This document shows positions 1 through 8,167 of a stretch of DNA of 63,144 bases, one piece after another. Positions within the stretch are counted from its first letter, which is position 1. Every line of letters begins with the position of its first letter. A program made the translations under genes and the position numbers. Origin of the DNA: Gammaproteobacteria bacterium (GTDB taxonomy: Bacteria > Gemmatimonadota > Gemmatimonadetes > Longimicrobiales > Gaopeijiaceae); the NCBI GenBank assembly GCA_009840525.1, contig VXNP01000090.1:1-63144 (forward strand), given 5' to 3'. The notes under the pieces were generated by a model. It ran no database searches, was not told the DNA's origin, and saw only the letters and a list, made by a program, of their open reading frames with translations.

Positions 1-2628
1 CTCTCCCACACCCCTGCCCCGCGGGCTACCATTTTTCTGGGCCTCTTGGCTGGATCGGGGGGTGCTGGGGGATGTGTGGGCGGGCCGGTCGGGTTCCCGT
101 GCGGGGTGGGTGGATTCCCGTGCGGGGGTCGTGGGCTCCTGTGAGGGAGTCATGGACTCCGGTGCGGGGCGGTCGGATACGAGATTGGGAATGGCGGATT
201 CGTGTTCCCGGTCCGCTGATGGGGCCGCCATATCCGCGGTTTCGGACACGGAGGGACTCGATTCAAATGCGGGGCGGTCGGATGCGGGATTGGGAATTGC
301 CGCAGTTGAATGGCCGCTTCTGCGCATCAGCAGGTGGCCGCCGGGGAGCACGACCGCCCCCCAACCCCGCGGGACGACCGTGGTGGTCTGGGGCTCCACG
401 ACCAGGGCCGGTCCCTCGACCCGCATCCCCTCCGCGAGCCGGCGGCGGAGGTGAACGGCCGCCGCGACCGGCCCGCCTGCCACCCCGTCGACCATTTCGG
501 CCTGGCGGACGGCTGGGGGTGTGTCGGGGATGAGCGGGCCGCCGGACTGACTCCCTTCGGGCGAGCCTCCGGACGGACTTGCCTCGACCGGACCTCCAGA
601 CGGGGTTCCCTCGGGTGGGCCGCCAGACAGGTGCGACCCGGGGGGACGGCTTCCAGCGCCCGCGTCCCGACTCGCTAGCGAAGTCGGCCCGGAAGGCGAG
701 CAATCGGGTTCCCGTATTCGCATCCCGTCGCCCGCGACCGATCCGGCGGAGGCCGTGTCCGTAGCCGATCCCAACCGTCCCCGCACTCCCTCCGCCGTCA
801 CCACCAGCGTCCAGCTCAGCACCTCCACGTCCAACCCCGGAATGACGCGGCCGTAGACGGCGCGGTACGCCTCGTCGAACGCTCCCCGCAACGCTGCCAC
901 CGAACCGGTGCCCGCCACCACCTCCGCCGGTACCTCCACCCCGATTTCGTGGCCCTGGCCCACATACCGCATGTAGGCGCGCACCTGTTCGCTGGTCGGC
1001 GACCCTGGCGCACCGCTGGCCACCACGGCGGTCGCCTCGGCCCGCATCTCCGCGATGACCTCGCCAACCACCCCCGCATCGAACGCCGACAGGCGCATGT
1101 AGCGGCTGCGCACCACCTCGTAGGAAATCGGCGCCAGCAGGAACCCGACCGCCGACCCCACCCCCGCGTCGGCGGGAACCAGGAAGCGGTCCAACGCGAG
1201 CTTGTCCGCCAGGCGGGCGGCGTGGATGGGGGCCGAGCCCCCGAACGCCACCAGGGTCCGGCCAGCCAGACCCTTTCCCCACTCGACAGCGTGCGTGCGC
1301 GCCGCGTTGGACATGTTCTCGTCCACCATCTCGCCGATCCCGAGTGCGGCATGCGTCTCATCCAGCCCAAGTTTCGCCCCTGGCCCGTTGCGAACGGCCG
1401 CCGCAGCCCGGTCGCGGTCGAGCGGGATCGTGCCACCCGCGAAGAACCCCGGATCGATGCGTCCCAGCACCACGTCCGCGTCGGTGACGGTGGGGTCGGT
1501 CCCGCCCCGGCAGTAGGCCGCCGGGCCCGGCTCCGCTCCGGCGCTGGCCGGTCCCACCTGGATGCGGCCGAGGTCGTCCACCGTCGCGATGGACCCGCCC
1601 CCGGCGCCGATCTCGACCATCTCGATCACCGGAATGCGGACCGGCAGCCCGCTCCCCTTCTTGAAGCGGTAGCTGCGGGCCACTTCGAAGGCGCGCGACT
1701 GCAGGGGCCGGCCCCCGTCGATCACGCACAGTTTTGCCGTCGTGCCCCCCATGTCGAACGAGAGCACGTCGCCCAGCTCCAGCCGTCGCGCGAGGTGGCT
1801 TGCCAGAATCGCACCTCCCGCGGGACCGGATTCCACCAGCCGCACGGGCGCCGCCATTGCGGTTTCGAGCGTGGTGAGCCCGCCCCCGGAGGTCATGAGC
1901 AGGAAGGGACAGTCGAGCCCCGAGGCCACGAGCGACTCCGCCAGCCCCTTCAGGTATCGGGACATCAGCGGCTGGACATAGGCGTTGGCGCACGCGGTCG
2001 AAAGGCGTTCGTACTCGCGCACCTCCGGGCAGACATCCGAGGCCAGCGTCACCGCAAGCTCCGGGCATTCATCCGCGAGAATCGCGCCGATGCGCCGCTC
2101 ATGGTCCGGGTTGGCGTACCCGTGAATGAGCCCCACGGCGACGGACTCGACGCCGTGCTCATCGAGAATCGGCAGCAGCGCGCGCACCGAATCCTCGTCG
2201 AGCGGCACCAGCACGCGCCCGTGCCGGTCCACGCGCTCGGTGACGGGCAGGCGCAGGCGGCGCGGCACCAGGGGCTCGGGCCGGTCGATGCCGATGTCGT
2301 ACTGCTCGAAGCGGTTCTCGCGCGCCATCTCCAGGGCGTCGCGATGTCCCAATGTGACGATCAGGGCCGTGCGCGCTCCTCTGCGCTCGATGATCGCGTT
2401 GGTCGCCAGCGTGGTCCCGTGAATGACCAGCCGCACCTCCGAGGGCGCCACGCCCGCGATCTCCAGCACCTTGTGCACACCCGACAGGACCCCCTGTTCG
2501 GGGGCCGCGGGCGTAGTGAGCACCTTGGTGGTGACCGGGGGCCCGCCGGCCTCCAGGGCCACATCGGTAAAGGTGCCTCCGATGTCGATGGCCAGGCGCA
2601 CGCCGCCCGAGCCAGAACGATCAGGCAT
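1..2628 (-). CDS. Hydantoinase/oxoprolinase (HyuA-type) subunit, 3' end outside window
   Basis: The reading frame opens with ATG at 2628 and has no stop down to base 1, so 876 codons are visible and the C-terminus is missing. Residues about 10-190 form the Hydant_A_N domain, with the ATP-binding motif AIDIGGTFTDV near residue 14. The central hydantoinase A domain carries DMGGTTAK near residue 295 and AFGGSAPIHA near residue 459. Members of this family are ATP-dependent cyclic-amide hydrolases or acetone-carboxylase-like enzymes; the substrate cannot be told here. Two regions are odd: a Gly/Ser/Pro/Glu segment around residues 640-697, made of 9-residue units starting SGG, sits inside the C-terminal domain, and a Pro/Ser/Glu-rich tail follows the last recognisable HyuA strand. 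A fused or adjacent HyuB would lie to the left. An SDR gene lies 101 bp upstream on the same strand and is probably cotranscribed. Confidence 0.88.
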   Translation of the reverse strand, partial: MPDRSGSGGVRLAIDIGGTFTDVALEAGGPPVTTKVLTTPAAPEQGVLSGVHKVLEIAGVAPSEVRLVIHGTTLATNAIIERRGARTALIVTLGHRDALEMARENRFEQYDIGIDRPEPLVPRRLRLPVTERVDRHGRVLVPLDEDSVRALLPILDEHGVESVAVGLIHGYANPDHERRIGAILADECPELAVTLASDVCPEVREYERLSTACANAYVQPLMSRYLKGLAESLVASGLDCPFLLMTSGGGLTTLETAMAAPVRLVESGPAGGAILASHLARRLELGDVLSFDMGGTTAKLCVIDGGRPLQSRAFEVARSYRFKKGSGLPVRIPVIEMVEIGAGGGSIATVDDLGRIQVGPASAGAEPGPAAYCRGGTDPTVTDADVVLGRIDPGFFAGGTIPLDRDRAAAAVRNGPGAKLGLDETHAALGIGEMVDENMSNAARTHAVEWGKGLAGRTLVAFGGSAPIHAARLADKLALDRFLVPADAGVGSAVGFLLAPISYEVVRSRYMRLSAFDAGVVGEVIAEMRAEATAVVASGAPGSPTSEQVRAYMRYVGQGHEIGVEVPAEVVAGTGSVAALRGAFDEAYRAVYGRVIPGLDVEVLSWTLVVTAEGVRGRLGSATDTASAGSVAGDGMRIREPDCSPSGPTSLASRDAGAGSRPPGSHLSGGPPEGTPSGGPVEASPSGGSPEGSQSGGPLIPDTPPAVRQAEMVDGVAGGPVAAAVHLRRRLAEGMRVEGPALVVEPQTTTVVPRGWGAVVLPGGHLLMRRSGHSTAAIPNPASDRPAFESSPSVSETADMAAPSADREHESAIPNLVSDRPAPESMTPSQEPTTPARESTHPAREPDRPAHTSPSTPRSSQEAQKNGSPRGRGVGE

Positions 2629-2729
2629 CGCTCCGTCCCCCGCCTTCATCGATCCGCCCACAGACGCGTTTCATCTGAAACCCGCGGCCCTGCGCTCCGC
2701 CGCGGCGCCACGCTGCCCCGCGGGAACCT

Positions 2730-3518
2730 TCAGCCATCGCCGCGCAGCGGAACCGTGTAGTTCAGCGCCAGCCGGCCACCGTCCGGGTAGATGGTCTCAC
2801 CGGTGAGGTAGGACGCGTAGTCGCTGGCCAGGAAGACGGCCACGCTCGCCACCTCCTCGGGCTCCCCGACCCGCCCCATCGGCGTGCGCGACAGGATCGT
2901 CCGCCGGGCCTCCTCGTCCGCCATCACCTCGTCCAGCATCCTCGTGGCAATGGACCCCGGCCCGATGGCGTTGACCCGGATGTCGTGCGGCGCGAGCCCC
3001 ATCGCCATGACCTTGGTGAGCTGCGCCACCCCGCCCTTGGAGACGGCGTACGCGAGCTGGTTCGGGATGGTCACCACCGCGTTGGTGGAAGACATGTTCA
3101 CGATGGCTCCCTTTACGCCCCGCTCGACCATGTGGCGGGCCGCGAGCCGCGACATCAGCCAAGTCCCTCGAAGGTTCACCGAGAGCACGCGATCGAAGTC
3201 CTCCACGGTGCCGTCCAGAATCGAGCCCGGCAAGATGATTCCGGCGTTGTTCAGGAGGATGTCGCAGTCCCCGAACCGCTCCGAGCAGGCGTCGAGCAAT
3301 CCGGCGCAATCCTCTTCCTGGCTCACGTCCGCCCGAATCGCCACGGCGGATGCCCGCGTCTCGTCGCGAATGTGGCGCGCGGTTTCCGCGCAGTCTTCCT
3401 CCAGCACGTCCCCGAGCACGACGTTGGCTCCGTGGCGGGCGAACGCCAGCGCGCACGCGGCCCCGATGCCTCTCGCCGCGCCCGTGACGATTGCATTCCT
3501 GCCCTCGAGTGAGATCAC
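2730..3518 (-). CDS. SDR-family dehydrogenase
   Basis: This 262-residue classical short-chain dehydrogenase/reductase has every expected motif: the NAD(P)-binding TGAARGIG at 12-19, NNAG at 90-93, catalytic Ser143/144, and YAVSK with Tyr157 and Lys161. Near the C-terminus PGSIATRM and YLTGETIYPDGG are typical of the 3-oxoacyl-ACP reductase/glucose dehydrogenase branch. An acidic residue (Asp37, in GDVLE) after the second strand suggests NAD preference. The start is GTG at 3518, with GGAG about 9 nt upstream. It precedes the hydantoinase/oxoprolinase-type gene on the same strand. The substrate is unknown; the pairing suggests catabolism of a cyclic amide or keto compound, which is inference. 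Confidence 0.9.
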   Translation of the reverse strand: MISLEGRNAIVTGAARGIGAACALAFARHGANVVLGDVLEEDCAETARHIRDETRASAVAIRADVSQEEDCAGLLDACSERFGDCDILLNNAGIILPGSILDGTVEDFDRVLSVNLRGTWLMSRLAARHMVERGVKGAIVNMSSTNAVVTIPNQLAYAVSKGGVAQLTKVMAMGLAPHDIRVNAIGPGSIATRMLDEVMADEEARRTILSRTPMGRVGEPEEVASVAVFLASDYASYLTGETIYPDGGRLALNYTVPLRGDG

Positions 3519-3840
3519 TTCGCCGGCTCCTCTGAAGATGCACGTCCGATCGGCGCCACCGGCGTTGCCGCGCCGTGGCCCGCCCCAAGCTCACATCTTT
3601 CGCGGTTCGTGGCGAGCGACGGCATTCACGGAACCGCGGATGGGAGGCCGGGGCACTCGGCGAACCGCTGATGGCCTGGCGCTTGCTCCGGCATGGCTCG
3701 CACGGCGTGAGCCAGCGGCGGGTCATCGGCTGACCACCGGGGCCGCAAACTGCGGGCCGACGCCGGCGAGTTCCCGCCAAACCCTTGACCCTCCTTTCTC
3801 CGTACACGTCCTTATCGTTGATGCCGGCATCCGGCAGCCG
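3519..3840. other. Divergent intergenic region
   Basis: This stretch of about 320 bases lies between the divergent SDR gene and the mechanosensitive channel side. It presumably holds promoters for both directions, but I found no well-spaced -35/-10 pair. A short imperfect hairpin (CCGCA-AAC-TGCGG at 3743-3755) is visible. No convincing gene is seen. Confidence 0.5.
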
Positions 3841-3936
3841 ATGCTCGAAAAACCGAACAAGGACGGCTCCGCCATGATGCGAATTCTCAGGTACGCCTTG
3901 CGCCTCGTCCTGGACTGGCTGCGCAAGAAGATCTAG
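3841..3936 (+). CDS. Possible 31-residue small protein upstream of the channel gene
   Basis: A short frame opens at ATG 3841, with alternative in-frame ATGs at 3874 and 3877, and stops at 3936, 27 bases before the mechanosensitive channel. The last 19 residues (MRILRYALRL then VLDWLRKKI) would form a strongly amphipathic cationic helix. A GGACGG stretch precedes the internal ATGs. It could be a real membrane-associated small protein, a leader peptide or chance; there is no family match to lean on. Confidence 0.25.
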   Translation: MLEKPNKDGSAMMRILRYALRLVLDWLRKKI

Positions 3937-3963
3937 CTCGCGCGCGAGCCGGAGACACAACCC

Positions 3964-5223
3964 ATGCCCTTCCTCCCCGACAACTGGCTCAGTCTGGTCG
4001 CCGGTCTCGTGATCCTCGTCGCCGCGGCGTGGATCGCGGACTGGGTGACCACCCGAATCGTCCACGGCGTAATCCGGCGGGTTGCGGCGCGGACCCGCTC
4101 CTCCTGGGACGACCGCGTCATCGAGCGCAAGGTCTTCGCGCGCCTCGCCCACATCGTGCCCGCCGCCATCGTCTACTACGGCATCGGGCCGGTGCTGGGT
4201 GTGACGCCCCTCGAGGCGGCCACCGGAACCGCATCCGCCGGGCTCATTCTGGCCTGGACGTTCGCGCGCCGACTCTCGGCCGCCGTGATCGTGATGGCCG
4301 CGGCGGCGGCGTTCAGCGCCTTCCTCGACGCGGTCAACGACATCTACGTGGAGGCCTTCGAGCAGTCTCGCTCGCGGCCGATCAAGGGCTACCTCCAGGG
4401 CGTGAGCCTGCTGGCCTACCTGGGGGCGGGCGTCGTCGCCATCGCGATCCTGGCGAACCAGAGCCCCCTGGTCTTCCTCTCCGGGATCGGCGCGCTCACC
4501 GCCGTCCTCATGCTCATCTTCCGCGACACCATCCTGTCGCTGGTGGCGAGCATCCAGATCATGTCCAACGACATGATCCGCATCGGCGACTGGGTTTCGA
4601 TGCCCCAGGCCAACACCGACGGGGACGTCATCGAGATCGCTTTGCACACGGTCAAGATCCAGAATTGGGACAAGACCATCTCCACCATCCCGACCCACAA
4701 GTTCATCAGCGAGTCCTTCAAGAACTGGCGCGGGATGACGGAGTCCGGGGGACGGCGCATCAAGCGGTCGCTGCGCATCGACATGAATTCGGTGCGCTTC
4801 CTGAGCGACGATGAAATCGAGCGGCTGTCGCGCTACGAGACGCTGAAGGACTACATGGCCGAGGCGCGGCGCAAGATCGAGAGCTACAACGCCGCCAAGG
4901 CGACGGGCGAGTCCGGCATCATCCCGGAGATCCGGCGGCTGACCAACCTCGGAACGTTCCGCTTCTACGTCCTCAACTACCTGAAGGCCAACCCCCGCGT
5001 CAGCCAGCAGATGACGGTGCTGGCGCGGCAGCTCGAGCCCGGACCGAAGGGCGTGCCCATCGAGATCTACTGTTTCTCGAGCGACACGGCGTGGGCGAAC
5101 TACGAGGGACTTCAGGCCGACCTCTTCGATCACCTGATCGCGATTCTGCCGGAGTTCGGGCTGAGAGCGTTCCAGGAACCCAGCGGATCGGACTTCGCGG
5201 AGGCAATCGCGGATCGCGCCTGA
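3964..5223 (+). CDS. ybdG: YbdG/MscM-type mechanosensitive ion channel
   Basis: This 419-residue inner-membrane channel closely matches the length and layout of the E. coli miniconductance channel YbdG (415 residues). Several hydrophobic segments occupy roughly residues 8-200. They are followed by the MscS-type pore helix and beta domain, containing RIGDWVSMP, then DGDVIEIALHTVKIQNWD, and a conserved region around SFKNWRGMTESGGRRIKRSL that is diagnostic of the YbdG branch. The C-terminal cytoplasmic domain is complete. Such channels open under membrane tension and protect cells from hypo-osmotic shock. A GGAG lies about 10 nt before the ATG. It is followed by a GAF protein after a 111-bp gap. 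Confidence 0.92.
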   Translation: MPFLPDNWLSLVAGLVILVAAAWIADWVTTRIVHGVIRRVAARTRSSWDDRVIERKVFARLAHIVPAAIVYYGIGPVLGVTPLEAATGTASAGLILAWTFARRLSAAVIVMAAAAAFSAFLDAVNDIYVEAFEQSRSRPIKGYLQGVSLLAYLGAGVVAIAILANQSPLVFLSGIGALTAVLMLIFRDTILSLVASIQIMSNDMIRIGDWVSMPQANTDGDVIEIALHTVKIQNWDKTISTIPTHKFISESFKNWRGMTESGGRRIKRSLRIDMNSVRFLSDDEIERLSRYETLKDYMAEARRKIESYNAAKATGESGIIPEIRRLTNLGTFRFYVLNYLKANPRVSQQMTVLARQLEPGPKGVPIEIYCFSSDTAWANYEGLQADLFDHLIAILPEFGLRAFQEPSGSDFAEAIADRA

Positions 5224-5334
5224 CGTGCGCTCGATCGCGTTACCTTTCATCTTGGGGATGACGGGGATGGGGACGGCGGGGCAACCAGGAACCGGCGGGG
5301 CCAGAGGCGCCGCACCACGGAGAAGATCGACAAC

Positions 5335-5802
5335 ATGGTGAACACCGTTGAATTGCTCGGCGACCTGCAGCGCCTGAGAGAGCAGGGGTATCTGTCGGAT
5401 GCCCTCCTGCGTCACGCGGTTCGGGGACTGTCCGGGACCGATAACTTCGACTGGGTCGGCGTCTATCTGCTGGGCAAGGACGAGGATGAACTCTGGCTCC
5501 ACAACTACATCGGAGCCAGCACCGAACACGCGAAGATCCCCGTGGGCACTGGTGTGTGCGGCACCGCCGTGGCGACCGGCAAGAACCAGAACGTCCCCGA
5601 CGTGGGCGCGGTCGACAACTACCTCTCGTGCAACCCCGGCGTGAAGTCCGAGCTCGTGGTCCTGATCCGGGCGGGCAAGGAGATCTTCGGGCAGATCGAC
5701 ATCGACAGCCGCACGCCGGCGGCCTTCAGCGACGACGACGAGCTGGCCGTGCAGATGATCGCCGACAAGCTCGCCGAGCAGTTCGTCCACGAGCGACGCT
5801 AG
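5335..5802 (+). CDS. GAF-domain protein, free-methionine-(R)-sulfoxide reductase-like
   Basis: This 155-residue protein is a single GAF domain. It has WVGVYLL at 40-46, the GTGVCGTAV motif with Cys75, and YLSCNPGVKSELVVLI with Cys99; both cysteine contexts match free-methionine-R-sulfoxide reductases (YebR/MsrC type). In the E. coli enzyme, as I recall, Cys118 (equivalent to Cys99 here) is catalytic and Cys84 resolves it. The position corresponding to Cys84 falls in STEHAKIP and has no cysteine, so the enzyme would need another reductant partner or Cys75 as resolving residue. A plain ligand-sensing GAF protein is the alternative. Confidence 0.75.
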   Translation: MVNTVELLGDLQRLREQGYLSDALLRHAVRGLSGTDNFDWVGVYLLGKDEDELWLHNYIGASTEHAKIPVGTGVCGTAVATGKNQNVPDVGAVDNYLSCNPGVKSELVVLIRAGKEIFGQIDIDSRTPAAFSDDDELAVQMIADKLAEQFVHERR

Positions 5803-5863
5803 CGGACTCAGGCCTTCGAGTTGTCCCGGGCATGACCGTGGGAGGGACCGGTCCGCGCGCGCT

Positions 5864-6601
5864 ATGATCCGCCCCCGCGCCGTCACGGCAGCCAATCCGG
5901 GGCCCTTCACCCTCGACGGCACCTGTACGCACATCGTCGGGCGCGAAATGGCGGCGGTAATCGATCCGGGCCCTGACGATGCGGATCACCTGCGTGCGCT
6001 CCGGGCCGCGGTGGCGGATGCGCGCCGGGTCGTCGTGCTGGTGACCCACGACCATGCCGACCACTCCGGCTGCGCCCGCGCCCTGGCGGACGCGCTGCGA
6101 GCCCCCTTGCTCGGGCCTTGTCGCGATGCGGATGGCCCGCTCGCCGACGGAGGCGCGGTGGAGACCGACGAGGGTGGGCTGCTGGCCGTGGACACGCCGG
6201 GGCACTGCGCCGAGCACCTGTGTTTCTGGTGGCCGCGCGCCGGGGCCCTCTTCGCGGGCGACCTGATGCTCGGCGAGGGCAGCACCACCTGGGTGGGGGA
6301 GTATCCGGGGTGCGTGCGCGACTACCTGGCTTCGCTGGCGCGGGTCGAGGCCCTGGCGCCCAGGGTGATCTACCCGGCGCACGGGCCTCCGATCGAAGAT
6401 GTGCCGGGGACGCTCGCCGCCTACCGCGAACATCGCCTCGCCCGCATCGAACAGGCGGAGCAGGCGCAGCGCGATCACCCCGGCGCCACGCCGGCGCAAC
6501 TGGTGACGACAATCTACGGAGACGACCTGCCGCCCAGGCTGCGCGACGCCGCCGAGGCGAGCATCGTGGCCATGCTCGACTATCTGGCCGGCGGGGGGTA
6601 G
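5864..6601 (+). CDS. Metallo-beta-lactamase-fold hydrolase (LACTB2-like)
   Basis: This 245-residue protein has the dinuclear metal motif THDHADH at 61-67, a second histidine in TPGHCAEH, the bridging aspartate in FAGDLMLG and the late histidine in YPAHGPPI. A helical C-terminal segment with EHRLARIEQ matches the LACTB2 winged-helix-like tail. The family includes glyoxalase II-like thioesterases and LACTB2 nucleases; the substrate is not determinable. The ATG follows a GGGAGGG stretch, although the spacing is long. It sits 82 bp before glcD in a same-strand run and may be cotranscribed with it. Confidence 0.85.
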   Translation: MIRPRAVTAANPGPFTLDGTCTHIVGREMAAVIDPGPDDADHLRALRAAVADARRVVVLVTHDHADHSGCARALADALRAPLLGPCRDADGPLADGGAVETDEGGLLAVDTPGHCAEHLCFWWPRAGALFAGDLMLGEGSTTWVGEYPGCVRDYLASLARVEALAPRVIYPAHGPPIEDVPGTLAAYREHRLARIEQAEQAQRDHPGATPAQLVTTIYGDDLPPRLRDAAEASIVAMLDYLAGGG

Positions 6602-6682
6602 TATTCCCCTGACGCGGCGCGCGTTACCGGCGGCGGCCCGTTCCCGCCGGACGCGCGCTTCTCTTTCACCGGGAGCCGTGCC

Positions 6683-8167
6683 GTGATCGCCAAAGCACCG
6701 CGCCTGACGACCGGGCTGGCCGAGGAACTCGTCCGCATCGTGGGCGACGACGCGGTCATCACCGATCCCGCCCGGTTGATGGTGTACGAGTCCGACGGGC
6801 TCACCGCCTACCGCTATCCGCCGCGGGCGGTCGTGCTCCCCCGGGACGGAGACGAAACGGCCCGGGTGGTCCGGGCGATCACGGCCGAGCGCGTGCCCTT
6901 CGTGGCGCGCGGATCGGGGACGGGCCTCTCCGGGGGCGCGCTCGCGGTCGACGGGGCGGTGGTGGTGTGCACGGCGCGCATGAACCGCATCCTCGAACTC
7001 GACCTGCACAACCGGCGTGCGCGCATCCAGCCCGGAGTCGTGAACGCCCACCTGACGGCGGCCACTCGGCCGCACGGGCTCTATTACGCCCCGGACCCCT
7101 CGTCGCAGAGCGCCTGCTCGGTCGGCGGCAACGTCGCCGAGAACTCGGGCGGGCCCCACTGCCTCAAGTACGGGGTCACCTCCCGCTACATCCGGGGACT
7201 GGACGTGGTGCTGGCGGACGGCAGCCGCGTGTACCTCGGAGACCGCGGGCTGGACACCGGGGAACTCGACCTCGCGGGGCTCTTCGTGGGATCGGAGGGC
7301 TGCTTCGGCATCGCGGTGGAGATCGATGTCGAACTGCTGCCGCTGCCGCAGGCGACGCACACGCTGCTTGGCATCTTCGAGCGGCTGGAGGACGCGGGGC
7401 GGGCGGTGACCGCGATCATCGCGGACGGTCTGCTCCCGGCGGCGCTCGAGATCATCGACCAGGCCACCATTCGGGCCGTGGAGGAGAGCATCTTCGCCGC
7501 CGGCTACCCGACCGACGCGGCGGCCGCGCTGGTGGTGGAGTTCGACGGCATCGAGGCGGGGCTCGAGGCCGAGGCCGCGCGGGCGGAGGCGGCGTGCCTG
7601 GAGTGCGGGGCGCGCGAGGTGCGGAGGGCCACGTCCGCGGATGCGCGCGCGGCGCTCTGGAAGGGAAGGAAGAAGGCGTTCGGCGCCATGGGGAGGATCG
7701 CCCCCGACCTGCTGGTGCAGGACGCGACCGTCCCGCGCACGCGGCTTCCCGACGTCCTGGCCGAGATCGCGCAGATCGGCGTGCGCTACGACCTCAAGGT
7801 GGCCAACGTCTTCCACGCCGGAGACGGCAACCTGCACCCCAACATCCTCTTCGACCGGCGCGACGCCGCCGAGATGGAGCGGGTGGAGCGGGCCTCCAAG
7901 GAGATCATGCGCATCTGCGTCGAGGCCGGGGGAACGATCACCGGTGAACACGGCGTGGGGCTCGACAAGCGCGACTACATGTCGCTGATCCACTCCGATG
8001 ACACGCTGTGGGCGATGGAGTCGGTGCGCCGCGTCTTCGATCCCGCGGGCCTGTGCAACCCGGGCAAAGTGCTCCCGGACCGGATCCGCAACGCGCACCT
8101 GGCGGGCGTAGGCGAGGCTGGCAGTGAGAGCGCGCGTGCGACCGTGCCCGCGGGTGCGACGGCATGA
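6683..8167 (+). CDS. glcD: FAD-linked glycolate/D-lactate oxidase subunit GlcD
   Basis: This 494-residue protein carries an FAD_binding_4 (PCMH) domain, with the flavin-contacting stretch around ARGSGTGLSGG and PDPSSQSACSVGGNVAENSGGP, followed by the FAD_oxidase_C domain with HAGDGNLHPNI and GGTITGEHGVGLDKRDYM. This is the catalytic subunit of membrane-linked glycolate oxidase, oxidising glycolate to glyoxylate (D-lactate in related enzymes). GTG at 6683 is chosen because GGGAG lies 8 nt upstream and the frame matches the conserved N-terminus. It overlaps glcE by 4 nt (ATGA), so the two are translationally coupled. No glcF iron-sulfur subunit follows. Confidence 0.92.
   Translation: MIAKAPRLTTGLAEELVRIVGDDAVITDPARLMVYESDGLTAYRYPPRAVVLPRDGDETARVVRAITAERVPFVARGSGTGLSGGALAVDGAVVVCTARMNRILELDLHNRRARIQPGVVNAHLTAATRPHGLYYAPDPSSQSACSVGGNVAENSGGPHCLKYGVTSRYIRGLDVVLADGSRVYLGDRGLDTGELDLAGLFVGSEGCFGIAVEIDVELLPLPQATHTLLGIFERLEDAGRAVTAIIADGLLPAALEIIDQATIRAVEESIFAAGYPTDAAAALVVEFDGIEAGLEAEAARAEAACLECGAREVRRATSADARAALWKGRKKAFGAMGRIAPDLLVQDATVPRTRLPDVLAEIAQIGVRYDLKVANVFHAGDGNLHPNILFDRRDAAEMERVERASKEIMRICVEAGGTITGEHGVGLDKRDYMSLIHSDDTLWAMESVRRVFDPAGLCNPGKVLPDRIRNAHLAGVGEAGSESARATVPAGATA

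Noticed and set aside
2797-5934. A frame of over 1000 codons antisense to the mechanosensitive channel and SDR region
   Set aside because: It reads as low-complexity Arg/Gly/Asp-rich sequence antisense to well-matched genes; a shadow of high GC codon bias.
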